Shown: positions 18,019-30,086 of the stretch, piece by piece
Layout of the letters: each line of letters starts with the position of its first letter
Numbering within the stretch: the first letter of the stretch is position 1
Assembly (NCBI GenBank): GCA_001724995.1
Contig: MEFD01000025.1
Location: 62,001 to 126,000, forward strand
Direction of reading: 5' to 3'
DNA: 64,000 nucleotides
From: Rubrivivax sp. SCN 71-131
GTDB lineage: Bacteria; Pseudomonadota; Gammaproteobacteria; Burkholderiales; Burkholderiaceae_C
The notes under the pieces: model-generated
What the model was told of the DNA's origin: nothing
The model's input: only the letters and a program-made list of their open reading frames with translations
The model's database searches: none
Made by a program: the position numbers and the translations under genes

Positions 18019-19182
18019 ATGAGCGACTTCGACATCACTTCGCTGATCCATCATCCCTACCGTGCGCCTGCCGGTTTCGAGGCGCCGCAGGCCGGCGTCC
18101 ACAAGGCCTCGACGGTGATCTTCCCGAACGTGGCCGCGATGCGCAGCCGCGACTGGCGCAATCGCAGCGGCTACACCTACGGCCTGCACGGCACGCCCAC
18201 CACCTTCCTGCTCGAAGAGCGGCTGGCCGCGCTCGAAGGCGGCAGCCACTGCGTGCTGGTGCCCAGCGGCCTTGCGGCGATCGCGCTCGTCGACCTGGCG
18301 CTGCTCTCGGCGGGCGACGAGGTGCTGCTGCCCGACAACGTCTATGGCCCGAGCCGCGAGCTGGCGCGCCACGAGCTGCTGCGTCTGGGCATCACGCACC
18401 GCTTCTACGACCCGATGGATGCGGCGGGTCTGGCCTTCATGATCGGCCCGGCGACCAAGCTCGTGTGGCTGGAAGCCGCGGGATCGGTGACGATGGAGTT
18501 CCCCGACCTCGAGAACCTGATCGCCGCGGCCAAGGCGCGCGGTGTCGCGACGGCACTCGACAACACCTGGGGCGCGGGCATCGCCTTCAAGCCCTTCGGG
18601 CTCGGCGTCGACATCGTCATGCAGGCGCTGACCAAGTTCCCCTCCGGCGGCGGCGACGTGCTGATGGGGTCGGTGACGACGCGCGACGCCGCGCTGCACG
18701 AGCGCCTCAAGCTCGCGCACATGCACCTGGGCCTGGGCGTGGCGGGCAACGACGCCGAACTCGTGCTGCGCTCGCTGCCTTCGATCGCCCTGCGCTACGC
18801 CGCGCACGACGCCAGCGCGCGCGCGCTGGCCGCCTGGCTGGCGACGCGCCCCGAGGTCGCGCGCGTGCTGCACCCGGCCTTCGACTCCTGCCCCGGCCAC
18901 GCGCACTGGAAGAAGCTCTGCGGCGCGGCCGCGGGCCTGTTCTCGGTCATGCTCGATGCGCGCTACAGCCAGGCGCAGGTCGACGCCTTCGTCGATGCGC
19001 TGCAGCTGTTCTCGATCGGCTACTCCTGGGGCGGCCCGATGAGCCTGGCCGTGCCCTACGACCTGAAGGCGATGCGCGGCGACAAGGCCTACGCGGGAAC
19101 GCTCGTGCGCTTCTCGATCGGCCTGGAGTCGGCCGCGGCACTGCAGGCCGACCTCGAGCAGGCGCTGAAGACGCTGGCCTGA
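18019..19182 (+). CDS. metC: Cystathionine beta-lyase (PLP-dependent)
   Basis: This enzyme probably cleaves cystathionine to homocysteine, pyruvate and ammonia in methionine synthesis. The 387-residue protein belongs to the Cys/Met-metabolism PLP family. It has YGLHGTPTTFLLEERLAALE near 54-73, the PLP-contacting TALDNTWGAG (about 178-187) and the Schiff-base lysine Lys206 in ALTKFPSGGGD. It ends SIGLESAAALQADLEQALK. Within this family lyase, synthase and sulfhydrylase activities are hard to separate by eye; length and the YGLHG/GGPMSLA segments favour MetC. It follows rimO by 34 bp with its own ribosome site. Confidence 0.86.
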   Translation: MSDFDITSLIHHPYRAPAGFEAPQAGVHKASTVIFPNVAAMRSRDWRNRSGYTYGLHGTPTTFLLEERLAALEGGSHCVLVPSGLAAIALVDLALLSAGDEVLLPDNVYGPSRELARHELLRLGITHRFYDPMDAAGLAFMIGPATKLVWLEAAGSVTMEFPDLENLIAAAKARGVATALDNTWGAGIAFKPFGLGVDIVMQALTKFPSGGGDVLMGSVTTRDAALHERLKLAHMHLGLGVAGNDAELVLRSLPSIALRYAAHDASARALAAWLATRPEVARVLHPAFDSCPGHAHWKKLCGAAAGLFSVMLDARYSQAQVDAFVDALQLFSIGYSWGGPMSLAVPYDLKAMRGDKAYAGTLVRFSIGLESAAALQADLEQALKTLA

Positions 19183-19205
19183 GGGACGGGGGGCGGGGGG
19201 TCGGG
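19183..19205 (+). other. G-quadruplex-type G tracts directly after metC
   Basis: Starting at the base after the metC stop codon, four G runs (3, 6, 6 and 3 G) are separated by 1-2 nt. This fits the standard four-tract quadruplex pattern on the coding strand. It begins a 454-bp stretch (19183-19636) with no gene. The remainder of that stretch holds the dyad and sigma-54-like elements listed separately. Confidence 0.6.
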
Positions 19206-19420
19206 CGACGCCCGCGCGGGGCGCCGCGCATAGGAGCCCGGCCGCCGCGGCACCGATCGATGCGGTTGCCAAGGCGCAGGCGCGCTGCAGAGCGGGTCGG
19301 CCAGGCGAGCAGGAGCGAGGTTCCACCGCTCCACCAAGCAGCCCTGCAGCGCCCCGCGACGCCTGCCCGGACGAGCGGGAAATCTGCCGCGATGATCCCG
19401 GTCATCTGCCGCTCGCAGGC

Positions 19421-19437
19421 TGTCGGAAGACTTGACA
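19421..19437. promoter_or_regulatory. Dyad upstream of the second PEP-CTERM gene (possible enhancer site)
   Basis: TGTCGGAAGACTTGACA is an imperfect inverted repeat of the form TGTCRR-N5-YYGACA. It lies about 100 bp upstream of the sigma-54-like element at 19538-19553. That distance suits a binding site for a sigma-54 activator such as PrsR, which is associated with PEP-CTERM genes in related bacteria. The binding protein is inferred. Confidence 0.4.
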
Positions 19438-19537
19438 CTGCCGCGACTCGCGCACGCCCGGGATGGCTCGTGCATGCCTCTCCGGAAGCCCATTCCCCCA
19501 CTGGAATCAACGCGCTGTAACCATCGAGCGCGGATGC

Positions 19538-19553
19538 AGGCGCGAACATTGCT
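19538..19553 (+). promoter_or_regulatory. Sigma-54-type promoter of the second PEP-CTERM gene
   Basis: AGGCGC-N5-TTGCT matches the -24/-12 consensus TGGCAC-N5-TTGCW at both invariant dinucleotides: GG, ten bases, then GC. Transcription would begin near 19565, leaving a leader of about 70 nt with an AAAGGAA ribosome site before the ATG at 19637. No sigma-70-type promoter of comparable quality is evident in the interval. Confidence 0.5.
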
Positions 19554-19636
19554 TGAGGCTGATCGAAGCGCTCGGCCCGACCTCTCTCGTCGGCGCCTGC
19601 CACCGAACGTGTCGCCCACAAGCAAAGGAACCGCCC

Positions 19637-20344
19637 ATGTCCGCCTCGCTCCCCCGCCTCCTCGCCACCCTCGCCGCGATCGGCGGTCTGGTCGCGGCGG
19701 GCACCGCCCACGCCACCCTGATCAACGGCGGCTTTGAGACCGGAACGGGGACGCCCTTCGTCGCCGACGCCAACTGGGCGCTGTTCAACGAGTCGGCGGT
19801 ACCCGGCTGGGAAACCACCGCCACCGACAACCAGATCGAGATCTGGGGCAACAACTTCAGCTCGGTGAGCGGCGGCCCGGTGCCCGCCTACGAGGGGCGC
19901 CAGTTCGCCGAGATCAACGCCACCCAGTTCGCCACCCTGTACCAGGACGTGTCCGGCATCGCCGCGGGCAGCGTCGTGGGCTTCGAGTTCGCCCACCGCG
20001 GCCGTTCGGGGGTGGACACGATGCGCATGATGATCACCGACCTCGGCCTGGACAACTTGCTCGGCGGTGGCGATGACACGGTGCTTTTCTCCAAGGACTA
20101 CTCGACCGGCAACACCGCCTGGGCCTTCTACACGAGCACCGGCGAGGCGCCGATCAGCGCCCTCGGCAATGCCACGCGCTTCTCGTATCAGGCCATCAGC
20201 ACCGCCAACGGCAGCCCCTCGGTCGGCAACTTCATCGACGCCGCCGACTTCGGTGTCGGTGTGCAGGCGGTGCCGGAGCCGGCGTCGATCGCGCTGATCG
20301 CGCTCGGCCTCGCGGGGCTGGGGCTGCGCCGCAAGCGCGCCTGA
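19637..20344 (+). CDS. PEP-CTERM surface protein
   Basis: This is a 235-residue exported protein. The signal peptide (LLATLAAIGGLVAAGTAHA, about residues 7-25) is followed by NGGFETGTGTPF and VPGWETTATDN. These resemble the opening of DUF642-like, jelly-roll carbohydrate-binding PEP-CTERM proteins, and FEFAHRGRSG continues the fold. The C-terminus has VPEPASIALIALGLAGLGL then RRKRA, a canonical exosortase sorting signal. It is expected to be processed by an exosortase encoded elsewhere and displayed or released with extracellular polysaccharide. The start has the ribosome site AAAGGAA at 8-nt spacing. Confidence 0.9.
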   Translation: MSASLPRLLATLAAIGGLVAAGTAHATLINGGFETGTGTPFVADANWALFNESAVPGWETTATDNQIEIWGNNFSSVSGGPVPAYEGRQFAEINATQFATLYQDVSGIAAGSVVGFEFAHRGRSGVDTMRMMITDLGLDNLLGGGDDTVLFSKDYSTGNTAWAFYTSTGEAPISALGNATRFSYQAISTANGSPSVGNFIDAADFGVGVQAVPEPASIALIALGLAGLGLRRKRA

Positions 20345-20419
20345 GACACGCGTCTCGGGGCAGGCCGATCGGCCACCCTTCGAGACGGTGCCCAGCGCGA
20401 CACGGCCTGCGCGTCCGGA

Positions 20420-20890
20420 TCAAGCCCCCACCTTGGGGCCGGAGATCTTGTGCCGCATCAGCCGGCCCTTCTCGCGTTCCCAGTCCTTCTTCTTCTCGGT
20501 CTCGCGCTTGTCGTGCATGGCCTTGCCCTTGGCCAGCGCGACCTCGACCTTGACGCGTCCGCCCTTGTAGTGCAGGTTCAGCGGCACCAGCGTGAAGCCC
20601 TTCTGCTCGACCTTGCCGATCAGGCGACGGATCTCGTCCTTGTGCATGAGCAGCTTCTTCGTGCGGTCGGGCTCGGGCACGACATGCGTCGAGGCGCTGC
20701 GCAGCGGGTTGATGCGGCAGCCGATCATGAAGAGCTCGCCGCCGCGGATGTGCACGTAGCCGTCGGTCAGCTGCACCTGGCCGGCGCGGATGGCCTTGAT
20801 CTCCCAGCCCGCGAGCACGATGCCGGCCTCGAAGGTCTCCTCGACGTGGTACTCGTGACGGGCGCGCCGGTTCTCGACGATGTTGGCCAT
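20420..20890 (-). CDS. smpB: SsrA-binding protein SmpB
   Basis: SmpB escorts tmRNA to stalled ribosomes for trans-translation. The 156-residue protein starts [20 protein letters not shown] and contains the OB-fold signatures [19 protein letters not shown] and [19 protein letters not shown]. It has the basic tail needed for decoding-centre binding, with [20 protein letters not shown]. It is divergent from ratA, an arrangement conserved in many proteobacteria. Confidence 0.97.
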   Translation of the reverse strand: MANIVENRRARHEYHVEETFEAGIVLAGWEIKAIRAGQVQLTDGYVHIRGGELFMIGCRINPLRSASTHVVPEPDRTKKLLMHKDEIRRLIGKVEQKGFTLVPLNLHYKGGRVKVEVALAKGKAMHDKRETEKKKDWEREKGRLMRHKISGPKVGA

Positions 20891-20919
20891 GCGGACAGGG
20901 TGGGCCGATGGGCCACTTC

Positions 20920-20938
20920 TAGAATGCGCGCCATTCTA
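20920..20938. promoter_or_regulatory. Divergent -10 boxes between smpB and ratA
   Basis: TAGAAT at 20920-20925 on the plus strand faces ATTCTA at 20933-20938, which is TAGAAT on the minus strand. Both lie in the 47-bp gap between the smpB and ratA starts. The geometry suggests two face-to-face promoters, but -35 elements are not evident. Confidence 0.35.
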
Positions 20939-21390
20939 TGAAGCATGTGAGGAAGTCGGTCCTGCTGTGGTACTCCCCGCGCGAGATGTTCGATCTCGTC
21001 GACGGCGTGCAGGACTACCCGCGTTTCCTGCCCTGGTGCGAGAAGGCCGAACGGCTGATGCAGCACGAGGATGGCATCACCGCGCGCCTGAGCCTGGCCT
21101 ACATGGGCGTGCGCCACGCCTTCACCACGCGCAACCACACCGTCCTCGGCGAGCGGCTGCAGATGACGCTGGTGGACGGTCCGTTCTCGATGCTGGACGG
21201 CACCTGGCTGTTCACGCCGCTGGGCCGGCCGGGCAGCGACAACCCGGCCTGCAAGGTCGAGCTGGATCTGCGCTATGCGTTCTCGAACAAGCCGCTCGAG
21301 ACGGTGGTCAGTCCGGTCTTCGATCGCATCGCCAACACCTTCGTCGACTCCTTCGTGAAGCGCGCCGAGCAGGTCTATGGGCCGCGCTGA
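20938..21390 (+). CDS. ratA: RatA/Coq10-family START-like protein
   Basis: This 150-residue protein belongs to the polyketide cyclase/START-like Coq10 family. The opening MKHVRKSVLLWYSPREMFDL and VDGVQDYPRFLPWCEKAERL are typical of RatA/YfjG. In E. coli RatA was described as a toxin blocking 70S formation, whereas Coq10 homologues bind ubiquinone for respiration; the true role in betaproteobacteria is open. It overlaps rnfH by 14 bp. The smpB/ratA/rnfH neighbourhood is the usual one. Confidence 0.9.
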   Translation: MKHVRKSVLLWYSPREMFDLVDGVQDYPRFLPWCEKAERLMQHEDGITARLSLAYMGVRHAFTTRNHTVLGERLQMTLVDGPFSMLDGTWLFTPLGRPGSDNPACKVELDLRYAFSNKPLETVVSPVFDRIANTFVDSFVKRAEQVYGPR

Positions 21391-21717
21391 CGATCGCACT
21401 GACGCCGCGGCGGGCGAGGGCGGCACGATCCGCGTCGAGGTCGTGTACGCCGCCGCGCCGCACGACGTCGACCTGAGCGAGCTGCGATTGGCCCGGGGTG
21501 CAACGGTTGCCGAGGCGCTGCAGGCCAGCGGCCTCATGCCACGTCGCGGCCTGGACGCAGCGAGTGCCGAGGTCGGCGTCTGGGGCGCGCGCTGCCCCCG
21601 GGATCACCCGCTGCGCGATGGCGACCGCGTCGAGGTCTACCGGCCGCTGCAGGTGGATCCCAAGGAGGCCAGGCGGCGGCGCGATGCGCGTGCGGCGGCG
21701 ACTCCCGGGTGCCGCCG

Positions 21718-21721
<4 letters not shown>
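21377..21721 (+). CDS. rnfH: RnfH (RatB) family protein
   Basis: This is a 114-residue protein of the UPF0125/RnfH ubiquitin-like fold. It has IRVEVVYAAAPHDVDLSELR, GATVAEALQASGL, VGVWGARCPRDHPLRDGDRV and EVYRPLQVDPKEARRRR, the last being the family's most conserved stretch. The function is unknown; it is co-transcribed with ratA, and the overlap of 14 bp suggests coupling. Its TAG stop shares the CTAG tetramer with the stop of the convergent DUF4124 gene. Confidence 0.9.
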
Positions 21722-25077
<3,356 letters not shown>

Positions 25078-25085
25078 AGACGCCC

Positions 25086-26672
<1,587 letters not shown>

Positions 26673-27132
26673 GGGGACAAGACAGCCCGCCGGGGCCGTC
26701 TCCAGCCTCGTTACGTCGGGCGGCGCGCAGCCCGCGATAGGGAGGGGGCGCCATGCGGGCGAAGCGCCTCACGAAGCGTCCGGTAGCACCTTCGTCGTGT
26801 CCTCGAGTCTGTGTTCGCGATAGGTACAGGGATGGGCGTAGGGTCCTTGGTTGTGGATACGGATTTCCGCGAAAAAGTGTCGGATCGCGGCATGACGGGT
26901 GGAGGGCCCCGTCGCTGATCGGTTTCTGGTCGGGTGTTCTTTCTTTACTGAACAGCAAATATCGCAATCTCGTCGAATATCGGATGCAGCGCCGCCCCGA
27001 GGCGGGGCGATGAAGTTGCATCGGCACGCGAACTGCAAGGATGTTGTCGTGCGAGCAGCTCGTCATCCGTGAGGCGGATTGCTGCGGCGGTCACGCATCG
27101 TGCTGCGGCCTTCGCAGGTACCGGCTTGAAGG
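26673..27132. other. Non-coding stretch at the left end of the island
   Basis: These 460 bp contain no credible gene; the short open frames have no family resemblance I can recognise. Features seen are an AT-rich block around 26935-26985 and a perfect 7-bp hairpin CGCCCCG-agg-CGGGGCG at 26993-27009. The hairpin lies downstream of the minus-strand gene and could be its terminator, although no T run follows. The segment may be decayed mobile DNA. Confidence 0.4.
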
Positions 27133-28356
27133 TCACGAGATCGTTCGTGTCCCCAGCCACGCGGCAATTAAGTCCTTGGCGGTCGATCGTGGACCGGCGA
27201 CCAACGCGCGGATTCGCCCCTCGATCTCGTCGATCCATCCGCCGTTCCTCGCGGCATCCAGGGTGCTCGAGCAGGCAGCGAGCACGTCGACACCCGTGAT
27301 CTCGTAGCCATGGCCGGCGGCAATCCAGCGCAGGGCGGCCAAGCCCGCCTCGACGGCGAACCGGGGCTTCGTAGCGGCGAAGTCGCGAGCGGCCCGGGTC
27401 AGCGTGCGCGGGTCGCACGGCGTTCGCTGGGCGAGGGCGATCGCCTCGTCGTAGAGCCCGGCATCCTTCGCCGCGGCGAACCACTTGCCTTCCTGACCCG
27501 GTGTGCTAGCGACCAGATCGTCGAGGATCTTCTCGCGCGCTTGGGTCGGGTACTTCCTCGTGATTGCGCGGAAGGTCGCGACGAAAGTCGTCCCCTGGTT
27601 GGCCGCGATCGAGCATCTCGCGTACGCCTCGCCAGCGAGTCCCGACGAGAGCAGGATCTCCTCGCAGGCGCGTGCGATCGCGATCGGATTGTCGTTCAGG
27701 CCGCGGCTTGCTTCGGCATGGCGGATCGCCTCCGCCTTCCGGCCCATGGCCGCCAGAGCCCTGACGCCCCACTCGCGGTAATGCCACAGCGAGGTGGGCG
27801 CCTTATCGAGAAGGGCGAGCAGTTCCTCGTAACGCCCGGCGTGGAACAGTGCGCTCAGGCACGCGATCGTCCCGTGGAAGTAATCCCCGGGCTTCCGGTT
27901 CGGCCTCCAGACCGCCTCGACCGTGCCGATCAGGCGATCCGCCCACGCAGACGCCCGTTCTCGAGCCCCGCACAGCTCGCCCCAGTGGTCGGACAGGCGC
28001 TCGATGTACGGGATCTCGTCGTTCTGATGTGCCTCCCAGAGCCGCTCGAGCCATCGATCCCGGGTCTCGTCGTCAACCGGCGCCTCGGCAATGATCCTCG
28101 CGCAGGTCTCGATCGCGTGATTGACCGCGGTGCCGATGGCGCCGGAGGAGCTGTCGACCTGCGCGAGCGCCGGCGACACCTTCTCGAGGAACAAGACCGC
28201 ACCGACCGCGGCCAGCGCCGGGTCTTTCTTCGCGACCTTCTGGATCTCGGCCACAGCTTCCCGCACGCGCTGCACGGCGGGCTGCGAACGCCAGCCGAAG
28301 GCATGCCGGCGAAATCGCGGCGCGAAGGCCCACTTGTGCGCGACGGGTCGGGTCAT
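27133..28356 (-). CDS. Island protein of unknown function, alpha-helical (TPR-like)
   Basis: I do not recognise a named family for this 407-residue protein. It appears cytoplasmic, with no signal peptide or membrane segment. It looks largely alpha-helical with TPR-like spacing of Ala/Leu/Gly in the second half (for example WGVRALAAMGRKAEAIRHAE and KWFAAAKDAGLYDEAIALAQ). The N-terminus is basic (MTRPVAHKWAFAPRFRRHAF). There are no obvious catalytic motifs. It is divergent from higB with 48 bp between start codons, so expression of the two units may be linked. Its place beside a toxin-antitoxin pair suggests cargo, perhaps defensive, but nothing shows this directly. Confidence 0.65.
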   Translation of the reverse strand: MTRPVAHKWAFAPRFRRHAFGWRSQPAVQRVREAVAEIQKVAKKDPALAAVGAVLFLEKVSPALAQVDSSSGAIGTAVNHAIETCARIIAEAPVDDETRDRWLERLWEAHQNDEIPYIERLSDHWGELCGARERASAWADRLIGTVEAVWRPNRKPGDYFHGTIACLSALFHAGRYEELLALLDKAPTSLWHYREWGVRALAAMGRKAEAIRHAEASRGLNDNPIAIARACEEILLSSGLAGEAYARCSIAANQGTTFVATFRAITRKYPTQAREKILDDLVASTPGQEGKWFAAAKDAGLYDEAIALAQRTPCDPRTLTRAARDFAATKPRFAVEAGLAALRWIAAGHGYEITGVDVLAACSSTLDAARNGGWIDEIEGRIRALVAGPRSTAKDLIAAWLGTRTIS

Positions 28357-28368
28357 CGATAATCACGC

Positions 28369-28397
28369 TTGACGTTAATCGCGCAACGCAATACTAT
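28369..28397 (+). promoter_or_regulatory. Sigma-70 promoter of higBA
   Basis: TTGACG (28369-28374) and TACTAT (28392-28397) are separated by exactly 17 bp, close to consensus. The start of transcription would fall at about 28404, next to the GTG at 28405. Two near-identical 9-mers, TAATCACGC (28360-28368) and TAATCGCGC (28376-28384), flank or overlap the -35 box 16 bp apart and could be operator half-sites for HigA. Confidence 0.65.
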
Positions 28398-28404
28398 TCT
28401 GCCA

Positions 28405-28686
28405 GTGGCGATCAGGACGTTCAAGTGTGTCGACACCGAAGCGCTCTTTCTGCTGCGCCGGGTGGCACGCTTCGCCAACATCGAGCGCCCGGCGCTGCGC
28501 AAGTTGAAGCAGCTGGACCTCGCGCGACGCGTCGAAGACCTGCGCGCGCCGCCGGCGAACCGGTTGGAGCAGCTCAAGGGCGATCGCGCGGGCCAGTGGA
28601 GCCTGCGGGTGAACGATCAGTTCCGCATCTGCTTTCGCTGGACGGGCAGCGATGCCGAAGGCGTCGAGATCGTGGACTATCACTGA
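28405..28686 (+). CDS. higB: HigB-family (RelE superfamily) toxin
   Basis: HigB toxins cleave mRNA on the ribosome. From GTG 28405 the protein is 93 residues, the family's usual size. It begins (V)AIRTFKCVDTEALF and has RPALRKLKQLDLARRVEDLR, NRLEQLKGDRAGQWSLRVND and QFRICFRW, ending in VEIVDYH. The LKGDRAGQWSLRVN block and the final DYH are diagnostic. An upstream TTG at 28369 in the same frame coincides with the -35 box and is rejected as a start. The toxin precedes its antitoxin, as usual for hig modules. Confidence 0.88.
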   Translation: MAIRTFKCVDTEALFLLRRVARFANIERPALRKLKQLDLARRVEDLRAPPANRLEQLKGDRAGQWSLRVNDQFRICFRWTGSDAEGVEIVDYH

Positions 28687-28697
28687 GGCAAGACGAG

Positions 28698-29018
28698 ATG
28701 ACCAGGAAACTCAAGCCGGTGTCGCCCGGCGAGATGCTCGCCGAGGAGTTTCTCAAGCCCTTGGGCATGAGCAACTACCGTCTGGCAAAGGAGATCGGCG
28801 TGCCCGCGCAACGCATCGGCGAGATCGTCGCAGGCAAGCGCGCCATCACGGCCGACACCGATCTCCGGCTGTGCCGCTTCTTCGGGCTTTCCGATGGCTG
28901 GTGGCTGCGCCTGCAGGCGGACTACGATACCGAGGTCGCAAAGGCGAGCCTCGCGAAGACGCTCGCGAAGATCAGACCATGGAAGGAAGCTGCGGATCAG
29001 ACGGCGCATGTGCACTGA
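28698..29018 (+). CDS. higA: HigA-family antitoxin
   Basis: HigA binds HigB and represses the operon. The 106-residue protein has an N-terminal PGEMLAEEFLKPLGMSNYRL and a helix-turn-helix LAKEIGVPAQRIGEIVAGKR. ITADTDLRLCRFFGLSDGWW and LRLQADYDTEVAK, typical of the HigA/VapI branch, follow. It starts 11 bp after higB. Confidence 0.92.
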   Translation: MTRKLKPVSPGEMLAEEFLKPLGMSNYRLAKEIGVPAQRIGEIVAGKRAITADTDLRLCRFFGLSDGWWLRLQADYDTEVAKASLAKTLAKIRPWKEAADQTAHVH

Positions 29019-29128
29019 CGCGCCGCATTCGAGAGAGATCGTCGTGACGGTAAGAAAATCGCCACGGTAAATTTCAGTGGAGCAGCCTCAGGTGCATTAC
29101 AGATCAACAGCTTAGAACGCTCGTTGAT

Positions 29129-29144
29129 GATCGAGTGGGAGTGA
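29129..29144 (+). repeat. att-like direct repeat, copy 2
   Basis: This is an exact 16-bp copy of the guaA 3' end (GATCGAGTGGGAGTGA), here in non-coding DNA 110 bp after higA and 206 bp before the integrase relic. In intact guaA-type islands the integrase gene lies just inside the guaA-proximal repeat, which is the position seen here relative to this copy. Confidence 0.78.
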
Positions 29145-29350
29145 AATCGGTTCCTTCAGGGACTATCGTGGCCTATCGAAAAACTGTCGTAACGCGTTGA
29201 GTTAAAAAGAAGTACGTCACGACAACTATCGCCGGCCGGACTAAGACCTCCTTGTTGACGATCGAGACCAAATTGGTCTTTGACGGTCAATCGCGCCTCT
29301 GGAAAGCTTGTTTCGTGCGGCTTTCCGGGCATCAGCAGGTCTACTGACCC
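29145..29350. promoter_or_regulatory. Non-coding DNA between att copy 2 and the integrase relic, with a dyad
   Basis: No gene is seen from the end of higA (29018) to 29351. The stretch holds the repeat copy and an AT-rich section around 29190-29225. It also has the perfect dyad AGACCA-aat-TGGTCT (29265-29279), enclosed by TTGAC (29255-29259) and GTCAA (29286-29290) as an outer stem. This could be an integrase or excisionase control site or part of the att arm region. Confidence 0.35.
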
Positions 29351-29959
29351 ATGACGGCAAAAGCCGTCACCCAGGGCAAGTCCCCGGCACATGAGAAGCA
29401 GGGCGAGAAGCGGCGTCTGACTGCGTCCAAGAACTTCGGCGACATGGGACGAGGCCGATTTCGAGAATGCGACCTGGACCATTCCGAAACAGCGGATGAA
29501 GGGGCGCAACCCGCATGTGGTCTACCTGTCGCGTCAGGCGCTGGACATCCTGGTGGCGCTGCATACCTGCGCGGCCGGCTCGGAATTCGTGCTGCCGTCG
29601 CGCTACGACTCCGACCACTGCAGGTCTCGCGCGACCCTCAACCGGGTCACGCGACTCGTGGCACAGCGGGCCAAGGCTGCAGGCCTGCCGCTGGAGCCGT
29701 TCACCGTCCACGATCTGCGCCGCACGGGCTCGACGCTGCCCAACGAGGTCGGATTCGCGACTGGATCGAGAATTGCCTTGCGCACGAGGAAGGGCGTTCC
29801 TCGCGTTCGATCTACAACAAGGCCGAGTACGCCGAGCAGCGGCGCCACACGCTGCAGGAGTGGGCCAACATGGCCGATGCCTGGATCGACGGGCAGACCT
29901 ACGTGCCGAAGCTGATGCCGGAGGATGTGGTCGTGCCGGTGTGGAGTGCGATGGCCTGA
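29351..29959 (+). pseudogene. Decayed guaA-type tyrosine integrase
   Basis: Fragments of a phage-type integrase occur in alternating frames. MTAKAVTQGKSPAHEKQ from ATG 29351 resembles the start of such integrases. After an internal deletion, a second frame carries WDEADFENATWTIPKQRMKG (from 29445), ALDILVALHTC and HDLRRTGSTLPNEVGF, the last containing the catalytic HxxR box. A frameshift near 29755 returns to the first frame for RDWIENCLAHEEGRSSRSIY and NKAEYAEQRRH, with the catalytic tyrosine region. About 200 of roughly 400 residues remain, so it is inactive. It marks a former island at guaA. Confidence 0.82.
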
Positions 29960-29969
29960 AGCAGGGTCA

Positions 29970-29989
29970 AGGTTGTCACCTGACAACCT
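29970..29989. repeat. Perfect 8-bp inverted repeat after the integrase relic
   Basis: AGGTTGTC-acct-GACAACCT lies 11 bp after the integrase relic's stop codon. There is no T run, so it reads more like an operator or end element than an intrinsic terminator. It sits between the relic and the convergent DUF3089 gene. Confidence 0.5.
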
Positions 29990-30086
29990 CGGCAATCATT
30001 CCCTGGCGGCCGACAATTATCTTGAGCGCCGTGTCGGCGCAGCCGCGTCTGCCCGACGGCTGCTGTAGCGCTGCTGCCTCTCTTCG

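Larger units (their letters stand above)
26673..29144 (+). mobile_element. Small guaA-associated genomic island (remnant or passenger)
   Basis: The 2472-bp segment lies between the two 16-bp guaA-tail repeats. It carries one minus-strand gene of unknown function, a higB-higA toxin-antitoxin pair and AT-richer non-coding flanks. This differs from the dense, operon-organised housekeeping DNA on both sides. No integrase is inside; an integrase relic lies just beyond the right-hand repeat. Boundaries follow from the repeats. Whether it was inserted as one unit is inferred. Confidence 0.65.

Noticed and set aside
26711..27066. Short open frames in the island's left flank as genes
   Set aside because: They overlap one another in several frames, have no ribosome sites and no recognisable motifs.
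28369..28404. TTG start giving a 105-residue HigB
   Set aside because: The TTG is part of the -35 box TTGACG, and the extra residues lie outside the family alignment; GTG 28405 fits.
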